Positions 16,740 through 27,119 of a stretch of 64,000 nucleotides of DNA are shown here, piece after piece (position 1 is the first letter of the stretch; every line of letters starts with the position of its first letter). The position numbers and the translations under genes were made by a program. This DNA is from Streptomyces sp. PCS3-D2 (GTDB taxonomy: Bacteria; Actinomycetota; Actinomycetes; Streptomycetales; Streptomycetaceae). The notes under the pieces are model-generated. The model saw only the letters and a program-made list of their open reading frames with translations, did not search any database and had not been told where the DNA came from. The stretch is from positions 5,716,501 through 5,780,500 of the forward strand of contig NZ_CP097800.1 in NCBI RefSeq assembly GCF_000612545.2, in the 5' to 3' direction.

Positions 16740-17587
16740 TGCTGCTCCTCGTGCCAGGTCCGGACGGCCGACCGGTAGTCGTGCTCGGTCGCCCCGGACA
16801 GGAAGCGGGCCGAGAACTCGGTCCAGGGGGTGCTTGCGTAGAGCTTCTGGAAGGCCTCGTCGCGTCCGTAGTCGGGGGCGCAGGAGGTGAAGTGCGCACC
16901 GTTGGGGGCCTCGACCACCCCGGTGACGGAGTGCCGGCTGACGAGGAGGGACTGTGCCGGCCCGGCCTTGGCGAGCTCGGCGGTCTCCACGAGCTGCTCG
17001 CAGGAGACGTAGGCGGCTTCGGCGGCCTCGCAGAACAGGTCGTCGAAGTACGGATCCGGGCCCAGGTACTGTGCGTTGCCGAGGCGGTCGGCCCGGTTGA
17101 GGTGGACCAGGGCGGCGTCCATGCGCAGGGCGGGGACGGCGACGAGCTCCTCGCCGTCGGCGTAGGGCGAGGTCACCGTGCGCAGTTCCGGGTTGACCCG
17201 CATCACGTCGGAGCCGAGCCCCGCGCGGACCGGCAGGAAGGGCAGCCGGTTGGCCGCGGCGTGCAGGCCCCACATGAACATGGCCTCGTCGTACTCGGTG
17301 AGCACGAAGGCGGCCCGCTCGCGGGCGGCCCGGAAATGCGGCTCCAGGGCGATGGAGTCGAGGGTGGCGAAGGGGGCGACGAGCCGGCGGATCCGGCCCG
17401 CGGCCGCCAGCAGGCCGACGTCGGGGCCACCGTAGGCGACCACGGTCAGATCGGTGATCTCGGACCGGAGCAGAGCTCTGACCAGGGCCATGGGCTTGCG
17501 CCGGGACCCCCAGCCGCCGATCCCGAGGGTCATTCCGCTGCGCAGCTGCCCGACCACCTCTTCGACGGTCATGGACTTGTCGCTCAT
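16736..17587 (-). CDS. ipdA: IpdA: COCHEA-CoA hydrolase alpha subunit
   Basis: A 283-residue CoA-transferase-fold alpha subunit: the Gly-rich SGMTLGIGGWGSRRKPMALVR near residue 18 binds the CoA part, and FVLTEYDEAMFMWGLHAA near residue 100 carries the acidic residues expected at the active site. It pairs with IpdB to cleave the final steroid ring. The start ATG 17587 overlaps the echA20 stop (ATGA), and its end overlaps ipdB, so the three are co-translated in equal amounts. Confidence 0.9.
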   Translation of the reverse strand: MSDKSMTVEEVVGQLRSGMTLGIGGWGSRRKPMALVRALLRSEITDLTVVAYGGPDVGLLAAAGRIRRLVAPFATLDSIALEPHFRAARERAAFVLTEYDEAMFMWGLHAAANRLPFLPVRAGLGSDVMRVNPELRTVTSPYADGEELVAVPALRMDAALVHLNRADRLGNAQYLGPDPYFDDLFCEAAEAAYVSCEQLVETAELAKAGPAQSLLVSRHSVTGVVEAPNGAHFTSCAPDYGRDEAFQKLYASTPWTEFSARFLSGATEHDYRSAVRTWHEEQQ

Positions 17588-18333
17588 GCGCGCTCTTCCT
17601 TCCCGAAGGTGTCGCGGACCCGGTCGGCCACCCCGCTGAGGTTGGCCTCGAAGGTGAAGCCCTGTTCGAAGCGGTAGCTGCGGCGCACGTCCACGGGGTC
17701 GATGCCGTTGATGGCCGCCTTCGCCAGCCGGATCAGGCAGCCGTCCTTCCTCGCGATCTCGGCGGCCAGTTCCAGGGCGGCGCCGCGCAGCGCCCCGGGC
17801 GGGACCACCTTCCAGACCGAGCCGTGGGCGCGCAGTTCCTCGGCGGTGGCGGTGCGCGAGGTGTAGTAGAGGGCGCGCATCAGGTGCTGGGGGACCAGCC
17901 GGGCCAGGTGGGTGGCGGCGCCGAGCGCGCCCCGGTCGAGCTCGGGCAGACCGAAGACGGCGTCGTCGGAGGCGATGATCGCGTCGGCGTTGCCGACCAG
18001 GCCGATCCCGCCCCCCAGGCAGAAGCCGTGCACGGCCGCGACGACCGGCACCTCGCACTCGTAGACGGCGGCGAACGCCTCGTAGCAGCCGCGGTTGGCG
18101 CCGATCAGGGCCGCGTGGCCGGTGGCGCGCTGCAACTCCTTGATGTCGACGCCCGCGTTGAAGCCGCGGCCTTCGGCGGCGAGGACCACGCAGCGGACCT
18201 TGGGGTCGCGGCCCGCCGCCCGCAGGGCGTCGGCCAGGTCGTACCAGCCCCGTACGGGCAGTGCGTTGACGGGTGGGAAGTCGACCGTGACCAGTGCGAC
18301 GCCCTTGTCCGGTCCGGAGGTGGAGACACCCAT
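17584..18333 (-). CDS. echA20: EchA20-like ring-opening hydrolase (crotonase family)
   Basis: A 249-residue crotonase-fold protein. VTVDFPPVNALP near the N terminus, EGRGFNAGVDIKEL near residue 62 and HGFCLGGGIGLVGNADAI near residue 106 match EchA20, which hydrolytically opens ring D of the HIP-derived CoA ester. The frame opens at 18363, but that ATG lies inside the operator at 18355-18368, so ATG 18333 is chosen; it also gives the family length. It is the first gene of the four-gene leftward operon echA20-ipdA-ipdB-ipdC. Confidence 0.9.
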   Translation of the reverse strand: MGVSTSGPDKGVALVTVDFPPVNALPVRGWYDLADALRAAGRDPKVRCVVLAAEGRGFNAGVDIKELQRATGHAALIGANRGCYEAFAAVYECEVPVVAAVHGFCLGGGIGLVGNADAIIASDDAVFGLPELDRGALGAATHLARLVPQHLMRALYYTSRTATAEELRAHGSVWKVVPPGALRGAALELAAEIARKDGCLIRLAKAAINGIDPVDVRRSYRFEQGFTFEANLSGVADRVRDTFGKEERA

Positions 18334-18354
18334 GAGAGGATCAGCTACCTTTCC

Positions 18355-18368
18355 ACCAAACATTTGTT
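18355..18368. promoter_or_regulatory. KstR2-type operator, copy 2
   Basis: The 14-mer ACCAAACATTTGTT (reverse complement AACAAATGTTTGGT) differs from copy 1 at one base and lies in the 56-base gap between divergent echA20 and the SDR gene. A 19-bp extended block shared with copy 1 has two differences. It departs from the KstR2 consensus at two symmetric positions. Confidence 0.72.
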
Positions 18369-18389
18369 AGGCAGGGAAGGTAGCAGCCC

Positions 18390-19154
18390 ATGGAGCTCGA
18401 CGGGAGGGTTGTCGTCGTCACCGGCGGCACCAGGGGCGTCGGCGCCGGCATCGCCCGGTCGTTCCTCGCGGCCGGCGCGCAGGTGGTCGTCTGCGCCCGG
18501 CGTCCCCCCGGTGAACCGGTGGCGGCGGACGGCCGCGAGGCGTCCTTCGCCGCGCTCGACCTGCGCGACCCGGCCGCCGTACGGGACTTCTTCGCCACGG
18601 TCGCCCGCCGCTACGGGCGCCTGGACTGCCTGGTCAACAACGCGGGCGGGACCCCCTACCGGCTCCTCGGGGAGGGCGACGCCGAGCGCCACGCACGGGT
18701 CGTCGAGCTCAACCTCCTCGCCCCCATGACGGCCTCGCTGGCGGCACGCCCCTGGCTCGGGCGGGCCCGGGGCTCGGTGGTGATGATCGGCAGCGTCAGC
18801 GGGACCCGCCCCTCACCGGGCACGGCGGCGTACGGGGCGGCCAAGGCGGGCCTGGAGAACCTCGCCCGGTCCATGGCCGTCGAGTGGGCGCCCGAGATAC
18901 GGGTGAACTGCCTGGTCCTCGGCATGGTGCGGACCGAACGCGCGCACCTGCACTACGGGGACGAGGCCGGGATCGAAGCCGTCGGCGCGACCGTCCCGCT
19001 GGGGCGGCTCGCCGAACCGGCCGACGTGGGCGACGCGGCGGTCTTCCTCGCCTCCGACCGGGCGCGGTACGTGAGCGGAGCGAGCCTGCTGGTGCACGGC
19101 GGCGGGGAGCGCCCGGCGTTCCTGGATGCGGCAACTGTCAACAAGGAGAGCTGA
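18390..19154 (+). CDS. SDR of the steroid ring C/D locus (Rv3549c-like)
   Basis: A 254-residue short-chain dehydrogenase with TGGTRGVGAGIARSF near residue 11, NNAGG near residue 82, catalytic Ser in IGSVSG and YGAAKAG near residue 149. Its position, divergent from echA20 and followed by a larger SDR, is the same as Rv3549c in the Mycobacterium KstR2 regulon. The substrate is not established; a hydroxy or oxo steroid-ring CoA ester is likely. GGGAAGG lies about 9 nt before the ATG. Confidence 0.87.
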   Translation: MELDGRVVVVTGGTRGVGAGIARSFLAAGAQVVVCARRPPGEPVAADGREASFAALDLRDPAAVRDFFATVARRYGRLDCLVNNAGGTPYRLLGEGDAERHARVVELNLLAPMTASLAARPWLGRARGSVVMIGSVSGTRPSPGTAAYGAAKAGLENLARSMAVEWAPEIRVNCLVLGMVRTERAHLHYGDEAGIEAVGATVPLGRLAEPADVGDAAVFLASDRARYVSGASLLVHGGGERPAFLDAATVNKES

Positions 19155-19155
19155 G

Positions 19156-20073
19156 ATGGCGGGACTGTGCGAGGGCCGGGTCGTGATCGTGACGGGTGCG
19201 GGGCGGGGGCTGGGCCGGGCCCATGCGCTGGCCTTCGCCGCGGAAGGGGCGAAAGTCGTCGTCAACGACCTCGGCGTGGGCCTGGACGGGCTTCCCGGGC
19301 CGCACAGCCCGGCGGCCCAAGTGGTCCGCGAGATCGAGGAGCTCGGCGGCGAAGCCGTCGCGCACGGCGGGGACATCGCGACGCGGCAGGGCGCGGACTC
19401 CCTCGTGGAGGCAGCCCTCGACGCCTTCGGGAGCCTGGACACGCTCGTCAACAACGCCGGTTTCCTGCGGGACCGGATGCTGGTGAACCTGGACGAGGAC
19501 GACTGGGACGCGGTCGTACGGGTCCACCTGAAGGGCCACTTCCTGCCGCTGCGGGCCGCCGCCGGGTGGTGGCGGGCGGAGGCGAAAGCCGGCCGCCCGG
19601 TGGCGGCCCGGGTGGTCAACACCTCCTCCGGGGCCGGGCTGCTGGGCTCCGTCGGCCAGGGCAACTACAGCGCCGCCAAGGCGGGCGTCCTCGGCCTGAC
19701 CCTGGTCGCCGCCGCCGAGATGGGCCGGTACGGGATCCAGGTCAACGCGATCGCCCCGGCCGCCCGGACGCGCATGACCCAGCGGACCTTCGCACAGACC
19801 ATGGCCGCCCCCGAGGACGGCGGCTTCGACGCGATGGCCCCCGAGAACGTGTCACCGCTCGTGGTCTGGCTGGGCGCGGACGCATCGGCCGGGGTGACCG
19901 GTCGGGTCTTCGAGACCGAGGGCGGACGGATCACGGTCATGGAGGGCTGGCGGCCGGGCCCCGCTGCCGACCGCGGAGCCCGGCGCACTCCCGCGGAGGC
20001 GGGCGAGACCGCCCTGAAGCTCCTCGCGCAGGCCCGGCCCCCGCTCCCGGCGTACGGCTCCGGCCGAGGGTAG
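19156..20073 (+). CDS. SDR of the steroid ring C/D locus (Rv3548c-like)
   Basis: A 305-residue short-chain dehydrogenase. TGAGRGLGRAHALAF near residue 13 binds the nucleotide, NNAGFLRDRML near residue 98 and YSAAKAGVLG near residue 172 complete the active site, and the 40-residue C-terminal extension is typical of MFE-type 3-hydroxyacyl-CoA dehydrogenases. The frame opens at 19126, but ATG 19156 has AAGGAG 7 nt upstream and lies one base after the previous stop. It ends the rightward two-gene operon. Confidence 0.87.
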   Translation: MAGLCEGRVVIVTGAGRGLGRAHALAFAAEGAKVVVNDLGVGLDGLPGPHSPAAQVVREIEELGGEAVAHGGDIATRQGADSLVEAALDAFGSLDTLVNNAGFLRDRMLVNLDEDDWDAVVRVHLKGHFLPLRAAAGWWRAEAKAGRPVAARVVNTSSGAGLLGSVGQGNYSAAKAGVLGLTLVAAAEMGRYGIQVNAIAPAARTRMTQRTFAQTMAAPEDGGFDAMAPENVSPLVVWLGADASAGVTGRVFETEGGRITVMEGWRPGPAADRGARRTPAEAGETALKLLAQARPPLPAYGSGRG

Positions 20074-20298
20074 GGCCTGCCCGCCCTGCCCGCCCTGCCC
20101 GCCGGGCGGCCGGCGCTACCGCGCGGACACCGCCCTGGCCATGTCCGCGGACGGCTTCTCCAGGCCCAGCATCTCCAGGGCCGAGTCCGTCTCCGCCTGG
20201 AGGGGAGGCTCGGTCGCCTCACCTCGCCTCGCCTCGCCTCGCCTGCGACGCGGGCGGCCCGGCGGGGACCCGCCTGCGGCGGAGGCCGGGAACGGAAG

Positions 20299-20331
20299 CG
20301 GGCCCGGCCCCCTGGCGAGGGGTCGGGCCCG
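20299..20331. terminator. Hairpin terminator
   Basis: A 13-bp stem with one G-U pair (20299-20311 with 20319-20331) and a 7-nt loop lies between the converging SDR and acid phosphatase genes. Confidence 0.6.
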
Positions 20332-20406
20332 AGTCTTCGTTGGTGCGTTGAGGTATGACTACCCGCTGGGCCCACCGGCTGAACCGCCGTCGGACCATCA
20401 TGTTGT

Positions 20407-20473
20407 GCGCGGGGTCCGCGCGGGGTCCGCACGGGGTCCGCACGGGGTCCGCACGGGGGCCGCACGGGGGTCC
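20407..20473. repeat. 11-bp tandem repeat
   Basis: About six head-to-tail copies of GCACGGGGTCC with small variations (GCGC in the first two, an extra G in the last two). It lies outside genes. Confidence 0.85.
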
Positions 20474-20532
20474 GCGCGCGGATCCGGGCGCGCGGACCGC
20501 GTGCGGGGGAACCGGGCGGTTCCGTCCGCGCG

Positions 20533-21210
20533 TCAGGAGAGCTTGCCGCCGTAGTCCGGCAGCTTGACGGTGCGCTCGGCGTGGCCGCCGACGAGGTCGG
20601 TGGGGCTGTTGCCGATGTTGGCGATGATCGTGTAGCCGCGCGCCTCGATCTCCGCGCGCTTGGCCGTCTTGTAGGTGCTGACCTCCTCGAAGAGGTCGGG
20701 CAGGTCGCGGACGTAGAGCCCCGACACGGGGTAGCCGACGGCCTTGAGGTTGTACTCGGTGAGGGAGTGGATGATGCCGGGGCGGGCCGTGACGAAGAAG
20801 ACGGCCACGCCGTGCGCGTGGGCGTACTGGGTGAGTGCACGGACCTTGGTGATCGCCGGCGTCGGGAAGGTCCAGAACCAGTGGAAGTCCGTCTCCAGCG
20901 AGGTGTTGTCGATGTCGAGGACGAGGGCCGGCTTTTCCCCGGCGGGCGCGTTCGCGATGCGCTGCTCGATGCCCGGCCGGGCCGCGTCGACGATGGCGGC
21001 CACCTCCCGCTGCCAGGCGGTGTAGTCGATGCCGAGGAGCACCGCGTTCCCGCCCGGCGCGGAGGCGTTCACCGATGCGGAGACGGGTGCGGGTGCGGCG
21101 GCGGGGGCCGCCTCGGCCGCCGTGGCCGGAACGAGCGTCAGGACGGCGGCCGCCGCGGCGAGGCCGGCGGCGGCGGTACGGGGCGTTCGAATGCGGCGGG
21201 ACAGGGGCAT
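20533..21210 (-). CDS. Secreted HAD-family acid phosphatase
   Basis: A 225-residue protein with an N-terminal signal sequence (RRIRTPRTAAAGLAAAAAVLT, cleavage near residue 35). The HAD motif I is LDIDNTSLETD (catalytic Asp pair) and motif II is FVTARPG; GNSPTDLVGG near the end fits motif IV. This is the class B/plant-type acid phosphatase group, acting outside the membrane on phosphomonoesters. ATG 21210 is preceded by GAGGAG; the frame extends 60 bases further upstream but without a better site. Confidence 0.9.
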   Translation of the reverse strand: MPLSRRIRTPRTAAAGLAAAAAVLTLVPATAAEAAPAAAPAPVSASVNASAPGGNAVLLGIDYTAWQREVAAIVDAARPGIEQRIANAPAGEKPALVLDIDNTSLETDFHWFWTFPTPAITKVRALTQYAHAHGVAVFFVTARPGIIHSLTEYNLKAVGYPVSGLYVRDLPDLFEEVSTYKTAKRAEIEARGYTIIANIGNSPTDLVGGHAERTVKLPDYGGKLS

Positions 21211-21362
21211 GTGGGGTGCTCCTCGGTCACGAATTGACATGGACGTGACCAGAGTTGGCGAGAACCGCATCCGTGTCTACTGGCCGGTAGGAAACTTTTC
21301 GCGACCGATCGGTGAATGATCAAGCCAGGTCCGCCCGGACCGGCCCCCGGGGGCCGTCGGGA

Positions 21363-23184
<1,822 letters not shown>

Positions 23185-23202
23185 CCCCCACGGGCCCCGC
23201 AT

Positions 23203-23249
23203 CGCCCCGTCCTTCCGGCCCGGTGCGAACCGGTCGGGAGGACGGGGCG
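23203..23249 (+). terminator. Hairpin terminator after sprT
   Basis: An 18-bp stem with two G-U pairs (23203-23220 with 23232-23249) and an 11-nt loop starts 19 bases after the stop. Confidence 0.75.
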
Positions 23250-23828
23250 CACCTCCTTCCGGGCGGCGCACACCGGCCGTCGCGGTCGTCGCGGACGACC
23301 GGCGGACGGCCGCAGCCGTCGGCCGGACCGCCCTCGTGAGCCGAGCCGGCCGGACACCGGAGCCCGCGCCGCCGACGACGGGAGGGCCGCCCTGGCGGCG
23401 GTCGCAGCATCGGCCCGGCGCCCCGCTGTCCGGCGCCCCGCTGTCCGGCGACCGCGGGCCGGAGCGGGACGGCCGCCGCGTCACCCGGTGCCGCCCGTCC
23501 GGCAGCGGCCGGCCACGCATCGTCATCGTCGCCGCCTCCGCCCTCCACGCGTACGTCACGCGGCGCTCCACCGCGGAGCGCCCGGTCTCGCCCTCGAAGA
23601 CGCGTGCCGGGCCGTCGCGGTTGAAGCCGTTCGGGCAGCGGCTGCCGGAGACCGTCCCGCCGCACCCGCCAGCACCCTGCGGCCACCGCGCGGGCCGTCC
23701 CGAGCCTTGAGCCGTCACCGCCGTCCGGCGCCTGCGGCCCGGCCCCTGCCCGACGCCGCCCCGGCCGCCGTCTCACAGGCCGACTACCCCCGCGACCTGC
23801 GGCCCCGCGCCACGTATTCTCGGGGACC
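23250..23828. other. Gene-free intergenic region
   Basis: Open frames exist on both strands but none shows a domain, ribosome-binding site or coding pattern I can support. A 15-bp direct repeat (GGCGCCCCGCTGTCC) occurs twice near 23418-23450. The only signal is the TATTCT hexamer (23815-23820) 8 nt before the chorismate mutase start. Confidence 0.6.
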
Positions 23829-24185
23829 ATGAACACCAGCGACCTCGACAACGGCACGGGCGACCGCCGCGACGGCACCGCCGACGGCATCGACGAGAGC
23901 GTCACCGCCGAACTCGCCCGCCTGCGGGACAGCATCGACAACATCGACGCGGCCGTGGTCCACATGCTCGCCGAACGCTTCAAGTGCACCCAGCAGGTCG
24001 GCCACCTCAAGGCCCGCCACCAGCTGCCTCCCGCCGACCCCGGCCGCGAGGCCAGCCAGATCGCCCGGCTCCGCCAGCTCGCCGAGAACGCCAAGCTCGA
24101 CCCCGCCTTCGCCGAGAAGCTCCTCAACTTCATCATCGCCGAGGTCATCCGCCACCACGAGACGATCGCCGCCGGCGAGGAATAG
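23829..24185 (+). CDS. Chorismate mutase, AroQ type
   Basis: A 118-residue all-helical protein. LARLRDSIDNIDAAVVHMLAERF near residue 30 and the following KCTQQVGHLKARHQLPPADPGRE carry the conserved Arg, Lys and Asp residues of AroQ chorismate mutases, with the closing helix near residue 95. It converts chorismate to prephenate for phenylalanine and tyrosine. The first 25 residues are acidic and disordered. TATTCT 8 nt before the ATG suggests a leaderless message. pepN follows 41 bases later. Confidence 0.9.
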   Translation: MNTSDLDNGTGDRRDGTADGIDESVTAELARLRDSIDNIDAAVVHMLAERFKCTQQVGHLKARHQLPPADPGREASQIARLRQLAENAKLDPAFAEKLLNFIIAEVIRHHETIAAGEE

Positions 24186-24226
24186 CCACTCGGGGTCCGG
24201 CCGCCCCCTGGGGCAGCATGGGCCCC

Positions 24227-26749
24227 ATGTCCGCACTCACGCGCAACGAAGCGCAGCTCCGAGCCCAGCTCCTCGACGTCCACCACTACGCCGTCGCCCT
24301 CGACCTCACCGGCGGCGACGAGACCTTCGACTCCACCACCATCATCCGATTCACCGCCCGCACCGCCGGCGACACCTTCGTGGAGCTGAAACCGGACGCG
24401 CTGCTCTCGGCGGCCCTCGACGGCGAACCCCTCGACCCCGCCGCCCTCGACGACAACCGGCTGCCGCTCACCGGCCTCACCGAGGGCCCCCACGAGCTGC
24501 ACCTCGACACCCGCATGCGCTACTCCCGCACCGGCGAGGGCCTGCACCGCTTCACCGACCCCGCGGACGGACAGACGTACGTCTACAGCCAGATGTTCCT
24601 CGACGACGTCCAGAGGGTCTTCCCGGCCTTCGACCAGCCCGACCTCAAGGCGGTCTTCGAGTTCACCGTCACCGCTCCCGCAGGTTGGACCGTCCTCGCC
24701 AACGGCATCACCACCCGCCTCGCCGACCGTCCCGCCACCGGCGAGCGGCCCGCGGCCGGCGTCTGGCAGTCCGCGCCCACACCCGTCATCTCCACCTACC
24801 TCGCCGCCGTCGCCGCCGGCCCTTGGCACAGCGTGACCACCCAGCACGCCGGACTGCCGTTCGGCATCCACTGCCGGCAGTCGCTCGCACCGCACATGGA
24901 CGCCGACGCCGACGAGATCCTCTCCATCACGAAGGACTGCTTCGACCGCTACCAGGCCAAGTTCACCGAGCCCTACCCCTTCGACTCCTACGACCAGGCC
25001 TTCGTCCCCGAGTTCAACGCCGGCGCCATGGAGAACCCCGGACTCGTCACCTTCCGCGACGAGTTCATCTACCGCTCCGCCGTCACCGACACCGAACGCC
25101 AGTCCCGGGCCATGGTCATCGCCCACGAGATGGCCCACATGTGGTTCGGCGACCTCGTCACCCTGGCCTGGTTCGACGACATCTGGCTCAACGAGTCCTT
25201 CGCCGAGTACATGGGCTACCAGACCCTCACCGAAGCCACCCGCTTCACCGACACCTGGACCGACTTCGGCGTCACGCGCAAGCCCTGGGGCTACGACGCC
25301 GACCAGCGCCCCTCCACCCACCCCGTCGCCCCCGCCCCCGACGACGTCCCCGACACCGCCTCCGCCCTCCTCAACTTCGACGGCATCTCCTACGCCAAGG
25401 GCGCCTCCGCCTTGCGCCAGCTCGTCGCCTGGCTCGGTGAGAAGGACTTCCTGGCCGGCATCAACACCCACTTCGCCCGCCACAAGTTCGCCAACGCCTC
25501 CCTCGCCGACTTCATCGACTCCCTCGCCGCCCACACCGAACGCGACGTACGCGCCTGGGCCGACGCCTGGCTGCGCACCACCGGCATCGACACCCTCACC
25601 CCGCGCATCGAGGACCCCGAAGGCACCAACGGCTGGACCCTCACGGTGGACCGCGACGGCAGCCGCCCCCACCACATCGCCGTCGGTGTCTACGACCGCG
25701 ACCCCGCCGACGGCCGCATCCTCGAACTGCGCGAACTGCTCGACCTCGACGTCCCTTCCGACGAGATCATCTCGGCCGGGGGCACCCGCCCCGCACTGCT
25801 CCTCCTCAACGACGCCGACCTCACCTACACCAAGGTCCGCCTCGACGAGACCTCCCTCGAAACGGTTCTGCGCGGCCTCTCCGGCATCCCCGAGGCCCTC
25901 ACCCGCGCCGTGGTCTGGAACTGCCTGCGGGACATGGTCCGCGACGGCGAACTCGCCCCGCAGGACTTCCTGGCCGCGGCGGGCGCGCACCTGCCCGAGG
26001 AGCACGACCTCGCCATCGTCCAGGGCGTCCTCGCCTTCGCCCGTACCCAGATCGCCGACCGCTACGTCGCCCCCGAGGACCGGCGCGAGGCGCTGGCCAC
26101 CCTCAGCACCATCGCCCGTGACCTGCTCCGCCGCACCGAGGACGGCTCCGAACCCGGCATGCGGCTCACCGCCGTACGCACCCTCGTGGACAGTGCCGCC
26201 CAGCCCGACACCATCGCCGCCTGGCTCGCCGACGACACGGTGCCCGGAGGCCCCGCCCTCGACCCCGAACTGCGCTGGCGCATCCTCACCCGGCTCGCCG
26301 TCCTCGGCGCCGTCGGCGAGAGCGAGATCGACGCCGCCGTCGCCGCCGACCCCAGCGCCACCGGCGAGGAAGGCGCCGCCCGCTGCCGCGCCGCCCTGCC
26401 CACCGCCGAGGCCAAGCAAGCCGCCTGGGACCGCCTCTTCCATGACGACAGCCTCTCCAACTACCTCTTCAGCGCCACCGCCCAGGGCTTCTGGCAGCCC
26501 GAACAGGCCGACCTCGTCGCGCAGTACGTGCCCCGCTACTACTCCGAGGCCGTCGCCCTCGGCGCCCGCCGCGGGCCCGCCATCGGCGAGGCCGCGGGCC
26601 GCTACGCCTTCCCGGCGCACGCCGTCGACGAGGCCAACCTCGCGGCCGGCCAGGACTGCCTCGCCGACCCCGACGTGATCCCCCTCCTGCGCCGCAAGCT
26701 CGTGGACCAGCTGGACGACCTGTCCCGCGCCCTCCGCGTCCGCCGCTAG
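24227..26749 (+). CDS. pepN: Aminopeptidase N (M1 zinc peptidase)
   Basis: An 840-residue M1 aminopeptidase, slightly shorter than Streptomyces lividans PepN. The substrate-binding GAMEN motif is near residue 265; the zinc site is HEMAHMWFGD near residue 300 with the third ligand Glu in NESFAEY; a conserved Tyr in GISYAKG stabilises the transition state. The C-terminal half is the helical ERAP1-like domain. It removes N-terminal residues from peptides in the cytoplasm. ATG 24227 is chosen; ATG 24218 is equally possible since no clear ribosome-binding site is seen. Confidence 0.95.
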   Translation: MSALTRNEAQLRAQLLDVHHYAVALDLTGGDETFDSTTIIRFTARTAGDTFVELKPDALLSAALDGEPLDPAALDDNRLPLTGLTEGPHELHLDTRMRYSRTGEGLHRFTDPADGQTYVYSQMFLDDVQRVFPAFDQPDLKAVFEFTVTAPAGWTVLANGITTRLADRPATGERPAAGVWQSAPTPVISTYLAAVAAGPWHSVTTQHAGLPFGIHCRQSLAPHMDADADEILSITKDCFDRYQAKFTEPYPFDSYDQAFVPEFNAGAMENPGLVTFRDEFIYRSAVTDTERQSRAMVIAHEMAHMWFGDLVTLAWFDDIWLNESFAEYMGYQTLTEATRFTDTWTDFGVTRKPWGYDADQRPSTHPVAPAPDDVPDTASALLNFDGISYAKGASALRQLVAWLGEKDFLAGINTHFARHKFANASLADFIDSLAAHTERDVRAWADAWLRTTGIDTLTPRIEDPEGTNGWTLTVDRDGSRPHHIAVGVYDRDPADGRILELRELLDLDVPSDEIISAGGTRPALLLLNDADLTYTKVRLDETSLETVLRGLSGIPEALTRAVVWNCLRDMVRDGELAPQDFLAAAGAHLPEEHDLAIVQGVLAFARTQIADRYVAPEDRREALATLSTIARDLLRRTEDGSEPGMRLTAVRTLVDSAAQPDTIAAWLADDTVPGGPALDPELRWRILTRLAVLGAVGESEIDAAVAADPSATGEEGAARCRAALPTAEAKQAAWDRLFHDDSLSNYLFSATAQGFWQPEQADLVAQYVPRYYSEAVALGARRGPAIGEAAGRYAFPAHAVDEANLAAGQDCLADPDVIPLLRRKLVDQLDDLSRALRVRR

Positions 26750-26772
26750 GCCTGCGGGCGGCCCGGCAGAAC

Positions 26773-26799
26773 GGGGGCGGGTCCGCACGACCCGCCCCC
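26773..26799 (+). terminator. Hairpin terminator after pepN
   Basis: An 11-bp perfect GC stem (26773-26783 with 26789-26799) and 5-nt loop lies 24 bases after the stop. Confidence 0.75.
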
Positions 26800-27119
26800 C
26801 CGCTCCCGACCCCGGCGGGGTCGCGCGTCCGGGGACGGGAGCGGGTGGGGTGCGGTCCGGGACGTAGAATGTGATGGGTTGGCGCAGCAGGAGCCCGTAC
26901 GGGCAACTCGGCCCAGGGCGCCCTACACCATGCAGTCCCGGACAGCACCCCACCGCCCCCAGCACCCCACCCTCCAGCACCACCCCCTCCCGGCATCGGC
27001 CCGTCCGCCGGCAGGGCCCCGCCTGATTCGGACAAACCCCGGCGGTTACCCCATTCGGGTCTGATCGTTGTACCGGTCGGGTGCCCCTGCCGCACCCAGG
27101 CCAGCCCCCGGAGGTTCCG
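26800..27119 (+). promoter_or_regulatory. Leader region of the decarboxylase operon
   Basis: A TAGAAT hexamer (26865-26870) resembles a -10. Downstream, 26881-26922 can form a helix (GGCGC with GCGCC) enclosing a GCCCG-TA-CGGGC hairpin, leaving about 240 nt of leader before the gene. No iron-box consensus and no known riboswitch core is recognisable. A 61-codon open frame here has no supporting signal. Confidence 0.4.

Larger units (their letters stand above)
20074..20532. other. Intergenic region with tandem repeats and possible gene remnant
   Basis: No convincing gene. It holds 3 x 9 bp (20076-20102), 4 x CCTCG (20222-20241) and about six 11-bp units (20407-20473). On the minus strand, 20116-20210 reads as a plausible protein end (LEMLGLEKPSADMARAV then a stop) before dissolving into the CCTCG repeat, which suggests a decayed gene. 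A hairpin lies at 20299-20331. Confidence 0.6.

Noticed and set aside
23336-23710. 124-codon frame between sprT and the chorismate mutase
   Set aside because: No start signal, no domain, and it overlaps equally long frames on the other strand.
26879-27064. 61-codon frame in the decarboxylase leader
   Set aside because: TTG start without a ribosome-binding site and His/Pro-rich low-complexity product.
26800-27119. Iron box (DmdR/IdeR type) before the DesA-like gene
   Set aside because: I looked for the TTAGGTTAGGCTCACCTAA-type palindrome and saw nothing close to it.
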